DNA of 64,000 bases from Anaerospora hongkongensis (GCF_004339805.1 NZ_SLUI01000006.1:105399-169398); one strand, 5' to 3'. Numbered from the stretch's first letter, positions 24,349 to 32,067 are shown. Notes: generated by a model from the sequence alone, not told the origin. Program-made: numbers and translations.

Positions 24349-25410
24349 ATGCAACAATTCGTTCCTATTGCCGGCACGCAAACGCTGACCGATAGCCGGA
24401 CGGAAATCTTAAACAATGACCGTACCATCATGTCGTGCAGCAGCGGCACAGCCTTCCCGACTACCAATATGGAAGTCGGGATGCTTTGTTTTCGAACCGA
24501 TTTAAATCAGGTTTTTGAATTAAAGAATTTAACGCCTACCTGGGTGCTAATCGCCGACCTGAATAAAACCTATACCAACAAGGAATTTGTAGATGCCCAA
24601 ATAGCAACTAGAGTTCCGTTCTCTGAAATCGTCACTGTTCCTACAGCGAATAAAATCCTCAGACTGGATGCTAACGGAAACTTGCCCGCCAGTATCACAG
24701 GAAATGCGGTAACCGCCACAACTGCCACAACCGCTTTGGCTGTAGCTTGGAGCGGCATTACCGGGAAACCTATGACTTTTATCCCGCCCATTGCGACTAC
24801 AACGACAATAGGGGGAATTATAGCCGGTTCAGGTCTTTCCATTAACAGCAGCGGCATTCTTAGCGCGGACATTCCAGCTACTCCCTCTCGTGGCTATAGG
24901 ATGTTTTTATATTCCGGTACGTTTACAGTTCCGGAAGGCGTTGAGGAAGTATGGCTTAGTATGTGTGGTGGCGGCGGAGGTGGAAAACAAGGTCATTACG
25001 TCAATGAAGGTGACAGTCATAGTGGTGGCGGCGGTGGTGGAGCACATGCGATTTTAGCCCAGAATACGGCTGTTACTCCCGGGGAAGTCATTACAATTAC
25101 TGTCGGTGCAGGAGGGAATGCCGGGAGCGCTGGCGGCACATCCTCTTTCGGGCCGTATGTTTCTTGTGCTGGCGGCGGCGGTGCGACAGGTACTTCCGAT
25201 AGTGGGAATGCCGGCGGTCCAGGTGGCAGCCCAGGGACCATTGGCGAACTATTCGGTTCGGTTGGTACTGGGGGAGGTTGTATTTTTGGCCAGGGATCAG
25301 GAAAACCAACAGTTAATGCGGGCGGCTTTGGTGCCGGTGGCGCTGGTGGAGGTTCCGGCGGTGCAGCCGGTAGCAAGGGCTCACAGGGTTTTGTCCTGAT
25401 CCAATGGTAA
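24349..25410 (+). CDS. Tail fibre with glycine-rich C-terminal adhesin domain
   Basis: A 353-aa protein. Residues 1-80 form a head with W-V-L-I-A-D-L-N-K, the middle holds a short A/T-rich shaft (T-A-T-T-A-T-T-A), and residues about 185-353 are glycine-rich. The latter begins G-T-F-T-V-P-E-G-V-E-E-V-W-L-S-M-C-G-G-G-G-G, with repeated G-G-x-G-G-x-G runs and a closing G-F-V-L-I-Q-W strand. Similar domains occur in fibre tips and in gp38-type adhesins, where glycine helices pack and loops bind the receptor. ATG 24349 follows AAGGAGGG. Host binding is inferred. Confidence 0.75.
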   Translation: MQQFVPIAGTQTLTDSRTEILNNDRTIMSCSSGTAFPTTNMEVGMLCFRTDLNQVFELKNLTPTWVLIADLNKTYTNKEFVDAQIATRVPFSEIVTVPTANKILRLDANGNLPASITGNAVTATTATTALAVAWSGITGKPMTFIPPIATTTTIGGIIAGSGLSINSSGILSADIPATPSRGYRMFLYSGTFTVPEGVEEVWLSMCGGGGGGKQGHYVNEGDSHSGGGGGGAHAILAQNTAVTPGEVITITVGAGGNAGSAGGTSSFGPYVSCAGGGGATGTSDSGNAGGPGGSPGTIGELFGSVGTGGGCIFGQGSGKPTVNAGGFGAGGAGGGSGGAAGSKGSQGFVLIQW

Positions 25411-25438
25411 GTACTAGAAGATTAAAAAGGAGCAGCCG

Positions 25439-25816
25439 ATGATGCGATATGCACAAATTCTTTATAATAAAGCTCACTGGATTTTTGAAAGTGATGAGAC
25501 TTTAGAAGAAATGTACTCTCATAGGTTTCATCACTCATTATTGTTTGTTGATGTAACAAATAGGCCGGAAGTGATGGAGGGGTGGGATTATGATGGTACA
25601 AATTTTACTGACCCCTCTATTCCCCGGCCATTAACAAAAGAAGAAAAAATAAATCTACTCAACGCCGAATTTGAGCCTTTACTCAACGCAAATGATCAAG
25701 CGTATATTATAGCCCTTCGTAATATTGATTCTGTTCTTATGGATGAGCTAAATAATGAAAGGAGCAGACTGAAAGCGGCCTATGACACAAAAATGGAGGA
25801 ATTTTTGAATGGCTAA
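25439..25816 (+). CDS. Tail fibre assembly-like protein
   Basis: A 125-aa acidic protein downstream of the fibre gene. It has V-D-V-T-N-R-P-E-V-M-E-G-W-D-Y-D-G-T-N-F, where the P-x-V-x-x-G-W-x-Y-D-G-x-x-F pattern is common in fibre-assembly or tail-completion proteins. A helical C-terminus follows (L-L-N-A-E-F-E-P-L-L-N-A). Local base composition is distinctly more AT-rich than in the preceding tail genes, so fibre and chaperone may have been exchanged. Two start codons (25439, 25442) are possible. Confidence 0.55.
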   Translation: MMRYAQILYNKAHWIFESDETLEEMYSHRFHHSLLFVDVTNRPEVMEGWDYDGTNFTDPSIPRPLTKEEKINLLNAEFEPLLNANDQAYIIALRNIDSVLMDELNNERSRLKAAYDTKMEEFLNG

Positions 25817-25898
25817 AGCAATTCGTTGTCCTATTTGTGGACATAAGCTAGACGACCAAAGTAAATGTACAAATATAGACTGCAAATATCGAAAGTAA
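25809..25898 (+). CDS. 29-aa zinc-ribbon-like mini-protein
   Basis: ATG 25809 overlaps the end of the preceding gene and encodes 29 residues with C-P-I-C-G-H-K-L and later K-C-T-N-I-D-C-K-Y. The C-x2-C and C-x4-C pairs are compatible with one zinc-ribbon knuckle. Preceded by GGAGG (25796-25800). The function is unknown; small Com-like zinc proteins occur near fibre genes in other phages. The 100 bp that follow hold no gene. Confidence 0.5.
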   Translation: MAKAIRCPICGHKLDDQSKCTNIDCKYRK

Positions 25899-26002
25899 AA
25901 TGGATGTGAAAGTCGCTTATTCTATTAACAATGAATTGGAGTAGGTAACGGAATAACAACTCAGCTGGCAGAAGTATTAAATTTTTAGAAAGCGGTGAGG
26001 GA

Positions 26003-26194
26003 ATGGGACAGCCCGAATGGGTCTGCATGCAGCACAGCGGTCAGTGCAAAGCAATTGCAACGCTGGAGAAAAACGATGAAGTGATCTTTAAGCGGCTGCA
26101 CGCTCTGGAAATGGCAGTTTGGAAAGCGGCAGGTGCAACCGGCATCATTACGGGAATTGTGATGGTTATTATACAAAAGGTGCTATTAAAATGA
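26003..26194 (+). CDS. XhlA-like holin-associated membrane protein
   Basis: A 63-aa protein with an amphipathic segment containing A-T-L-E-K-N-D-E-V-I-F-K-R-L-H-A-L-E and a C-terminal membrane helix (about residues 40-60), the layout of haemolysin XhlA proteins that assist holin function. It begins the lysis module and overlaps the next start codon by 4 bp. N-terminal cysteines (C8, C15) are a small oddity. Confidence 0.7.
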   Translation: MGQPEWVCMQHSGQCKAIATLEKNDEVIFKRLHALEMAVWKAAGATGIITGIVMVIIQKVLLK

Positions 26195-26469
26195 TTAAAC
26201 AAATGATAAAAGAATGGTTTTGTTTTCTGTACAGCAATTGGGTGGGCGTTATCCTGACGATGACGCTCATCCTGTTTTTTGTCTACCTGTACGCTTTCTT
26301 TCGGAACGGTGAGGGCGGCGCGCATTACGACCTTGCCAGTTGCTGGGCTGGTGTTGGCGCTATTGCAACGGCCGCTGCCGTTGGTTGGGGAAAGTGGGTC
26401 GTCGATAGCAAGTGGAATACTCTTCCGGGTATGATGCCTGATCACGAGAAAGGGGAAATAAATGAATGA
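26191..26469 (+). CDS. Small membrane protein, probable holin
   Basis: A 92-aa protein with a strong membrane helix at about 18-36 (V-G-V-I-L-T-M-T-L-I-L-F-F-V-Y-L-Y) and a second hydrophobic segment at about 50-68. ATG 26191 overlaps the XhlA-like stop; its own stop overlaps the endolysin ATG. Size, topology and location suggest a holin, but I see no family-specific motif. Confidence 0.55.
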   Translation: MIKQMIKEWFCFLYSNWVGVILTMTLILFFVYLYAFFRNGEGGAHYDLASCWAGVGAIATAAAVGWGKWVVDSKWNTLPGMMPDHEKGEINE

Positions 26470-26909
26470 CTCCAGATGAATTTATTGAGTGGCTGGCGCC
26501 GGCGGCACAGGCGCAGACGAGGTGCTATAACCTGCCCGCGAGCGTGCTGATCGCGCAAGGGGCCATTGAGAGCGGCTGGGGACGGTCGGTCATTGGCCAA
26601 TACAATTTATTTGGCCGCAAATGGAATGGCACCGGCCCTTACATTGAACTGCCTACCCAGGAATACGAAGGCGGCCGCTATGTGACGATCCGGGCCAAGT
26701 TTCAGGACTACCCCAGCCTCTTGCACGCCTGCGACGACTGGTGCATTTTGATGACCCAGGAGCCGTGCTACTTTCCCGCCGTCGCCGCCCTGCCGGATAT
26801 TACGCAGTTTGTGCGGCTGATGGGTGCCAAATATGCCACCGACCCGAATTATGCCAATAAAGTGTTAGCAACGATCCGCGCCAATAACTTAACCCGCTTT
26901 GACGCCTAA
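26466..26909 (+). CDS. Endolysin, glucosaminidase (FlgJ/LytD-type) family
   Basis: A 147-aa single-domain hydrolase. The catalytic Glu lies in A-Q-G-A-I-E-S-G-W-G (residues about 30-39), followed by Y-N-L-F-G-R-K and the F-x-x-Y-x-S-L-x-x-A strand. These are hallmarks of beta-N-acetylglucosaminidases that cut peptidoglycan glycan chains. There is no signal peptide, so it depends on the holin. Translationally coupled to the preceding gene. Confidence 0.88.
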   Translation: MTPDEFIEWLAPAAQAQTRCYNLPASVLIAQGAIESGWGRSVIGQYNLFGRKWNGTGPYIELPTQEYEGGRYVTIRAKFQDYPSLLHACDDWCILMTQEPCYFPAVAALPDITQFVRLMGAKYATDPNYANKVLATIRANNLTRFDA

Positions 26910-26943
26910 AAGGGCGTTTATTTTATTTGAGGAGGTTACCCCT

Positions 26944-27183
26944 ATGAAATTCAATAAAACTAACAAAACCACGACTACCGCCGGTCGTAAAGTGGCCCCA
27001 CTAGCCAAAGACGCGGCACCGTTTATTCCGGTGCAGAGCGCCATCAGTATCACGAGAACAGCGGTAATTCTGAACAAAGTAAAGGCATTCCTGAAGCCCT
27101 TTGTCCAAAAGTACCGTTCGATCACCCTTGTGGTCATTGTCCTGCTGGCCGCCGTTATCGGCAAGCTCCTGGGGGTGCTGTGA
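26944..27183 (+). CDS. Small membrane protein after the endolysin
   Basis: A 79-aa protein with a basic, threonine-rich N-terminus and a C-terminal membrane helix (I-T-L-V-V-I-V-L-L-A-A-V-I-G-K-L-L-G-V-L). ATG 26944 follows GAGGAGG. Its stop codon abuts the TTG start of the next gene, so both are co-translated. In a diderm host this pair could take the place of spanins, but the sequence gives no proof. Confidence 0.55.
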   Translation: MKFNKTNKTTTTAGRKVAPLAKDAAPFIPVQSAISITRTAVILNKVKAFLKPFVQKYRSITLVVIVLLAAVIGKLLGVL

Positions 27184-27840
27184 TTGCACCGCCTTCCTTG
27201 GCTTGATAACTACGCAAGGGAGCTTTTAGGTCTTGCTTTAGCCATCATCATTTTTCTGGTTGGGTTGCTCGTTTGGAACAGGGCGCACCCACCGGTGCCA
27301 ATTACACTTGAATCACAGGAGCAGGCGGCGACGCCGGCCGGAGTGGACAGAGCGGCAAACGCCGCTCAAGTTCCCCTTTCGCCATCGCAAGCCGAAGCTA
27401 TAGCCGGTGCGATTAAGAAAAGTGAAGAGAAAGTGCCGGATGTTGTGGTACAGACTACCGAGGCGAAATTGGAAGAGACGATCAGGGGTGAACTGAAGAA
27501 ATCTGGTGGACAATTTGCGATTGTCACCGACCCTAAACACCCGGACCGTATTCCTATTTTGCCGTTGGCCGGTACTGATCCAGCACCGAACGAGCCCATT
27601 GCCCCCAGTGCGCCGGTTATCTTGAATCAATATAACATCAAAGCCTATCCCGACCGTTTATTCCAGATTGGCGGCAGTTATCAGGAAGTGTTTGCTGCTT
27701 ATAGCTGGAAGGTCGATGTCCCAAAGATACCGCTTATCATTCCTTACGGTAATACCGGGTACTTAGGAGTTTACGGGCATGCCAACCTGGACCGCCCAGA
27801 TCAGTCGAGAATGGGAGTTATCCTGACGATACCGCATTAA
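27184..27840 (+). CDS. Membrane-anchored periplasmic protein of the lysis region
   Basis: A 218-aa protein with an N-terminal membrane anchor (L-L-G-L-A-L-A-I-I-I-F-L-V-G-L-L-V-W, residues 14-31), a proline- and alanine-rich linker, a helical segment (S-P-S-Q-A-E-A-I-A-G-A-I-K-K-S) and a C-terminal beta domain ending Y-L-G-V-Y-G-H-A-N-L-D-R. It starts at TTG directly after the preceding stop. An outer-membrane-linking (spanin-like) job is possible from topology and place, but no family was recognised. Confidence 0.55.
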   Translation: MHRLPWLDNYARELLGLALAIIIFLVGLLVWNRAHPPVPITLESQEQAATPAGVDRAANAAQVPLSPSQAEAIAGAIKKSEEKVPDVVVQTTEAKLEETIRGELKKSGGQFAIVTDPKHPDRIPILPLAGTDPAPNEPIAPSAPVILNQYNIKAYPDRLFQIGGSYQEVFAAYSWKVDVPKIPLIIPYGNTGYLGVYGHANLDRPDQSRMGVILTIPH

Positions 27841-27842
27841 GA

Positions 27843-27888
27843 AATACAGCCAATGTCCTATAGGAAGGTCTAGGGCATTGGCTGTATT
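27843..27888 (+). terminator. Strong hairpin after the lysis genes
   Basis: A perfect 13-bp stem (AATACAGCCAATG with its complement), extended inward by TCCTA/TAGGG, begins two bases after the stop codon. No T run follows, so it may act as an mRNA 3' stabiliser or a weak terminator. Confidence 0.55.
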
Positions 27889-27904
27889 AAGAAAGGGAGG
27901 GACA

Positions 27905-28045
27905 ATGATGGGAATACCTGAAAAAACAAATATGGAGTATCTAATCAGCAAGTACCTGTTAAAGCGACTGTTGAATAAAGGGTTGATCACCGAGGTGGAG
28001 TTTCAGCGTATCGATGCCGAGAACAGAAAAAGTTTTGCCCAGTAA
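27905..28045 (+). CDS. 46-aa SHOCT-like small protein
   Basis: ATG 27905 follows GGGAGGG and opens 46 codons to 28045. The segment Y-L-L-K-R-L-L-N-K-G-L-I-T-E-V-E-F-Q-R-I-D matches the short helical-hairpin SHOCT pattern (L-x-x-L-x-x-x-G-x-I-T-E-x-E-F). Proteins of this kind are often encoded directly upstream of serine recombinases in Firmicute elements. Confidence 0.65.
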   Translation: MMGIPEKTNMEYLISKYLLKRLLNKGLITEVEFQRIDAENRKSFAQ

Positions 28046-28056
28046 CCGGATTTAAC

Positions 28057-28085
28057 TTGCAATATAGCAGAAACAGAGTTAACAT
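28057..28085 (+). promoter_or_regulatory. Prophage repeated promoter element, copy 5
   Basis: TTGCAA (28057-28062), a 17-bp spacer, then TAACAT (28080-28085). It is preceded by TTTAACTTGC and has CAGAG before TAACAT, as in copy 6. Drives the SymE-like gene. Confidence 0.6.
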
Positions 28086-28105
28086 GCCAGACAATAGGGG
28101 GGCTG

Positions 28106-28300
28106 GTGGTGGGCAAACGTATATTAAAAATCTATTCATCTGTGGCGTATTCTAAACCAAATGTACCCTGCATCATACTGCAAGGACAGTGGCTGTTGCG
28201 TCTAGGATTTAAAACCGGGAGCCATGTTGAAGTGGAACAAGGGGAGATGGAACTGGTTATTCGGCTGGTACAGGAAGAAAGCAATATGGACCATCAATGA
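28106..28300 (+). CDS. SymE-like protein (AbrB-fold)
   Basis: A 64-aa protein with the SymE pattern: a leading strand, P-x-I-I-L-Q-G-Q-W-L-L-R-L-G-F-K-T-G-S-H-V-E-V and L-V-I-R-L. Escherichia coli SymE is an SOS-induced, AbrB-folded protein first described as a toxin and later found to act on nucleoid structure. Many Firmicute copies lie near recombinases. Start GTG 28106 or 28109; a G-rich ribosome-binding site lies just upstream. No antisense RNA gene could be identified. Confidence 0.75.
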   Translation: MVGKRILKIYSSVAYSKPNVPCIILQGQWLLRLGFKTGSHVEVEQGEMELVIRLVQEESNMDHQ

Positions 28301-28306
28301 TACGAC

Positions 28307-28338
28307 GGCTTGGTGATTGCTCCAAGCCTTATTTTTTT
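28307..28338 (+). terminator. Intrinsic terminator after the SymE-like gene
   Basis: GGCTTGG pairs with CCAAGCC (7 bp, 8-base loop) and is followed by TTATTTTTTT. Confidence 0.85.
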
Positions 28339-28372
28339 ATCAAAATTAATATGTTTCCGCATCAGGATTAAC

Positions 28373-28401
28373 TTGCTTTGAGGCAATAACAGAGCTAACA
28401 T
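28373..28401 (+). promoter_or_regulatory. Prophage repeated promoter element, copy 6
   Basis: TTGCTT (28373-28378), a 17-bp spacer, then TAACAT (28396-28401). GATTAACTTGCTTT upstream and CACTGACGAAA downstream match copy 1 at the other side of the prophage. It precedes the recombination genes. Confidence 0.6.
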
Positions 28402-28429
28402 CACACTGACGAAAGGAGGTGCCCTAAAA

Positions 28430-28687
28430 GTGAAAAGAGTATCCCAGGACAAGCCCGTAACGAATGATGTGCCGTTAAAGGCTCAGCCTCCAATATGCAT
28501 CTATTGTCGGCTCTCGCCAACCAGCGAATGGTATGAAATGGCGGAGGAAGTGAAAAACGGTGCACAGCCGGATGCCGCTGTCTTTATTGAAGGGATTGCT
28601 GAAAGAAAGATTGCGGTGATGACTGTTGCAGAAATTGCCGACATTATCGAATCGAATAATGGCCAGCTCATGTTTTGCTGGCGATAA
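28430..28687 (+). CDS. 85-aa protein with a recombinase-like C-x-Y-C-R-x-S motif
   Basis: A GTG-started frame with a strong AGGAGG site (28414-28419). Residues 23-29 read C-I-Y-C-R-L-S, the same motif and nearly the same position as the catalytic-serine motif of the two recombinases that follow (C-A-Y-C-R-V-S). After it the sequence no longer resembles a resolvase catalytic domain. The C-terminal part (A-V-M-T-V-A-E-I-A-D-I-I-E-S-N-N-G-Q-L) looks like a short helix plus strand. It may be a remnant, a decoy subunit, or a chance likeness. A terminator follows. Confidence 0.55.
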   Translation: MKRVSQDKPVTNDVPLKAQPPICIYCRLSPTSEWYEMAEEVKNGAQPDAAVFIEGIAERKIAVMTVAEIADIIESNNGQLMFCWR

Positions 28688-28694
28688 TCACATG

Positions 28695-28715
28695 ACCGCC
28701 TGTGGGCGGTTTTTT
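28695..28715 (+). terminator. Intrinsic terminator before the recombinases
   Basis: ACCGCC and GGCGGT form a 6-bp GC stem followed by a T run. It lies between the 85-aa gene and the first recombinase, which has its own ribosome-binding site 15 bp later. Confidence 0.8.
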
Positions 28716-28743
28716 CTATACAGGAAAAAAGGAGGTGCAAGTG

Positions 28744-30375
28744 ATGAAGAAGGTTCTGACCATTTTCCCCAAAACAAATGCAGCAATGTCTGAAGCGCCG
28801 TTAGGAGCTAAACTCAAGGTATGCGCCTATTGCCGGGTTAGTTCAGCATCCTCTGAACAGATGGATTCCTATGAAAATCAGGTTGCCTACTATACCGGGT
28901 ACATTCAGCAAAAGTCCGAGTGGGATTTTGCCGGCATTTATGCGGACGGTGGCATCACCGGCACGAAAAAAGAGGGGAGAACCGAATTTAACCGGATGGT
29001 TAGAGACGCCCAAGCCGGACAGATTAATTTAATCATCACCAAGTCTATTTCCCGGTTTGTCCGCAATACGGCAGACTGCCTGGAAATCGTTCGCTATCTA
29101 AAAGAGCTAGGTGTGGCAGTGTTCTTTGAACGCGAAAACATCAATACATTAAGCGCCGAGAGTGAACTGCTAATGACTGTGCTGGCTTCTATCGCCCAGG
29201 AAGAGAGCCGCAGCACGTCCGAAAATATAAAATGGGCCTACCGGAAGAAATTTGAAAAGGGCAAAGTAGTGGTCATCTCCAGCCGCTTTCTAGGCTATGA
29301 TCTGGACGAAAACGGCCAGTTACAGGTTAATCCGGCCGAAGCTCGGATTGTAAAACTGATATTTCGCGAGTATATTGCTGGCAAAGGCACAGAGGCGATA
29401 GCTGACCTACTGACCGCAATGAATATCCGAACGGTAACTGGATCGGCGAAATGGCAGGCGTCTGTAGTTCGAGGAATTCTTACCAATGAAAAATACTGCG
29501 GCGACTTAGTCCAGCAAAAGACTTTTACGGAAGATCATCTGACACACCGGAAGAGAAAGAACAGGGGCGAATTGCCAATGTATCGGGTGCAAAACAACCA
29601 TGAAGCCATTATCACTAGGGAGGAATTTGACCTGGTGCAGCAGCTGATGGCGGAACGTGCTGCGCAATACGGAAATCTTCCGGGCGATAGAGTGAAATAC
29701 CTCAATCGGTATGCTTTCAGCGGCAAGTTGGTTTGCGACCACTGTGGGGCGACCTTCACGCGGCGGTCTTGGAACTGCAATGGGCCAACCAAGCAGATTG
29801 TTTGGCAGTGTCGCACTTATTTTAAGGAAGGGAAAGCTGCCTGCTCCATGAAAGCGGTTGATGATATTACGCTTAAAGCCGTGTTTGTACGGGCATTCAA
29901 TAAGCTCTATAAACACAAGGATACACTACTGAAGCGCTTCCTGGACAATGTGGAAAAGGGACTGCGGATCGAGAGCATAGGCGGGCATGATCGTAAGCTT
30001 GAACTGGCAATAGAGCGAGTTGGCGAGCAAATGAAAGCCCTGATTCGGAGGCAAATCAAGGACAGCAGTGAGACTCTGGAGTTTCAGACGGAATATGATG
30101 GGCTGAAACAACAATTGGAAAAATTGCGCAACCAGAAGAATGAGCTAAGCGGCGATGACAGTAGGCTGGCTGAGGTTAAGGCCAGGACGCAGGAAATTGC
30201 GTCGGTTCTGGAAGGTCAAGTTTATATAATGGAAGAGTTTGATGAAGAAATATGCAGTGCGTTGGTGGAGCGGGTAAAAGTGCTCACGCCAACGCACTTA
30301 GTTTTTGAACTGAAAAATGGACTGGCTATAGAGCAACAGTTTATAAAAGAACGCGGTATTCATGGGTTGCAATAG
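28744..30375 (+). CDS. Large serine recombinase 1
   Basis: A 543-aa site-specific recombinase. The catalytic Ser is S33 in C-A-Y-C-R-V-S; the resolvase domain (about 25-180) contains Y-A-D-G-G-I-T-G-T and S-I-S-R-F-V-R-N. A recombinase domain follows (G-Y-D-L-D-E-N-G-Q-L), then a zinc ribbon (C-D-H-C-G, C-R, C-S; about 330-370) and a coiled coil (400-480). Such enzymes integrate and excise elements by cutting both strands through serine linkages. AGGAGG precedes GTG 28741 and ATG 28744. Codon use matches the prophage. Confidence 0.93.
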   Translation: MKKVLTIFPKTNAAMSEAPLGAKLKVCAYCRVSSASSEQMDSYENQVAYYTGYIQQKSEWDFAGIYADGGITGTKKEGRTEFNRMVRDAQAGQINLIITKSISRFVRNTADCLEIVRYLKELGVAVFFERENINTLSAESELLMTVLASIAQEESRSTSENIKWAYRKKFEKGKVVVISSRFLGYDLDENGQLQVNPAEARIVKLIFREYIAGKGTEAIADLLTAMNIRTVTGSAKWQASVVRGILTNEKYCGDLVQQKTFTEDHLTHRKRKNRGELPMYRVQNNHEAIITREEFDLVQQLMAERAAQYGNLPGDRVKYLNRYAFSGKLVCDHCGATFTRRSWNCNGPTKQIVWQCRTYFKEGKAACSMKAVDDITLKAVFVRAFNKLYKHKDTLLKRFLDNVEKGLRIESIGGHDRKLELAIERVGEQMKALIRRQIKDSSETLEFQTEYDGLKQQLEKLRNQKNELSGDDSRLAEVKARTQEIASVLEGQVYIMEEFDEEICSALVERVKVLTPTHLVFELKNGLAIEQQFIKERGIHGLQ

Positions 30376-30390
30376 AAAGAGGAGAAATGT

Positions 30391-31989
30391 ATGAGTAGAG
30401 TGGTTTCTGTAATCCCGGCCAAACCGATGCAGGTAATCCGGGGACTTGATATAGCGGCAAAGAAGAGGGTATGTGCTTACTGCCGGGTCAGCACCGATTC
30501 AGAGGAACAGATTAGCAGCTACGAAACGCAGGTTAGTTACTACGAAGAGCATATTAAAAAGCGCCCGGAATGGGAGTTTGCAGGTATTTACGCCGATGAA
30601 GGTATTACCGGCACCAACACCAAGAAACGCACGGATTTTCACCGGATGATCGATGATTGTCTGTTAGGTAAAATTGACATGATCATTACCAAATCCATTT
30701 CCCGGTTTGCACGTAACACATTAGATTGCCTGCAGTATGTGAGAATGCTAAAAGATAAAGGCATTGGAGTGTACTTCGAGAAGGAGAACATCGACACACT
30801 AGACGCTAAAGGTGAAGTATTATTGACTATCCTGAGTTCGCTTGCCCAGGACGAGTCCCGCTCTATTAGCGAAAACACCCGATGGGGGATTACGCGGCGA
30901 TTTCAGCAAGGCAAGGTACGCGTCAATCATAAGAAATTCATGGGTTTTGACAAGGACGAAAATGGTGAACTGATTGTTGACGAACAGGAAGCTGCTCATT
31001 TGCAGCGGATAGTTAAGGAGTATTTGGTAGATGGCAAGGGGCTTAGGCAAATTAAAAAAGGACTTGAGGCTGACGGCATTCTCACCGCAACCGGCAACAC
31101 GGTTTGGCATGAGTCGGCTATCAAAAAGATGCTACAAAACGAAAAGCTCGCCGGGGATGCCTTACTGCAAAAGACAATTACCGTAGATTTTCTTACGCAT
31201 AAGCGAGTAAAAAACGAAGGTCAGGCACCGCAGTACTTTGTCGAGAATAGCCACCCTGCCATTATTTCTAAGGAAACCTTTCAGGCAGTGCAGCGGGAGA
31301 TAGAACGTCGTAGCCAGCTTGCTGGAGGAGATAAAGACCGCAGCAGGTATACGAACAAGTATCCTTTCTCCGGGAAAATAATTTGCGGCGGATGTGGTAA
31401 GAAGTTCACCAGAACATACTGGGGTACGGGGAAATACAAGAAGCCGGTCTGGATATGCCGGACTCGAAGCCAGGATGGAAAGAGAGGTTGCAGCTTACCA
31501 ACGCTGGATGACGATAAATTACAGGAGGCTTTTGTACGGGTTGTGAACCGACTGTTAGCGGATAAAGATACTCTTATTTCATGCATGTTGGAGAATATCG
31601 AGAAGGTTTTCCGTGAGCAGACCAGTACGGTGGATCTGGCGGTGATTGACGGGGAACTACAGGAACGGCAGGGGGAGTTGGCCGCACTGGTCAAACTGAA
31701 TTTAAAGACAGGGATTGATGATACGATTTATAGTGATGAGTATAACCGGATCGCAAGTAGGATGGAAGAACTGAAAACCAAGCGGTCGAGTGTTACGGTG
31801 GCGGAAATCTCACGGCAGGAAACCCTTGGCAGAATGAGGGATATAACTGAGGCATTGCGGTCCATGGATACGATAGGGGAATTTGACGAAGATCTCTTCG
31901 GAATGTTGATAGAGCAGGTAAAAGTAATAGATCTGGTGCGAGTAGAGTTTGTACTGCGATCTGGGATTGGGATTATAGAAATAATATGA
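30391..31989 (+). CDS. Large serine recombinase 2
   Basis: A 532-aa paralogue of recombinase 1 with the same domain order: S34 in C-A-Y-C-R-V-S, Y-A-D-E-G-I-T-G-T and S-I-S-R-F-A-R-N in the catalytic domain, then C-G-G-C-G, C-R and C-S in the zinc ribbon, and a C-terminal coiled coil. The catalytic residues are intact. It starts 16 bp after recombinase 1 with AAGAGGAG, so the two are co-expressed. Paired recombinases that act together are known (CcrA/CcrB), but here one may integrate and the other direct excision. Confidence 0.93.
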   Translation: MSRVVSVIPAKPMQVIRGLDIAAKKRVCAYCRVSTDSEEQISSYETQVSYYEEHIKKRPEWEFAGIYADEGITGTNTKKRTDFHRMIDDCLLGKIDMIITKSISRFARNTLDCLQYVRMLKDKGIGVYFEKENIDTLDAKGEVLLTILSSLAQDESRSISENTRWGITRRFQQGKVRVNHKKFMGFDKDENGELIVDEQEAAHLQRIVKEYLVDGKGLRQIKKGLEADGILTATGNTVWHESAIKKMLQNEKLAGDALLQKTITVDFLTHKRVKNEGQAPQYFVENSHPAIISKETFQAVQREIERRSQLAGGDKDRSRYTNKYPFSGKIICGGCGKKFTRTYWGTGKYKKPVWICRTRSQDGKRGCSLPTLDDDKLQEAFVRVVNRLLADKDTLISCMLENIEKVFREQTSTVDLAVIDGELQERQGELAALVKLNLKTGIDDTIYSDEYNRIASRMEELKTKRSSVTVAEISRQETLGRMRDITEALRSMDTIGEFDEDLFGMLIEQVKVIDLVRVEFVLRSGIGIIEII

Positions 31990-32067
31990 TTTATACTTCA
32001 ATAGGTTTGCTGCTTCGATGATCTGCAGCATTAAAACTGGTGATTGGAGTAGTCCCAAATGAGTGAC

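Larger units (their letters stand above)
1..31989. mobile_element. Prophage, siphovirus-type, left end outside the window
   Basis: Terminase, portal, capsid, tail, lysis and recombinase genes follow one another on the plus strand in the order known for lambda/HK97-like phages. The tandem serine recombinases lie at the lysis end, and chromosomal envelope genes begin after 32,200, so the right attachment site should lie between about 31,990 and 32,200. No replication or repressor genes are visible, so the left end must be beyond position 1. I could not find a duplicated core sequence because attL is absent. The inclusion of the toxin-antitoxin pair at the left edge is inferred. Confidence 0.85.

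Noticed and set aside
25033..25400. Glycine-rich repeats considered as a DNA-level repeat or CRISPR-like array
   Set aside because: The periodicity is at the protein level (runs of GGN codons); there are no uniform repeats with unique spacers. No CRISPR array was seen anywhere in the window.
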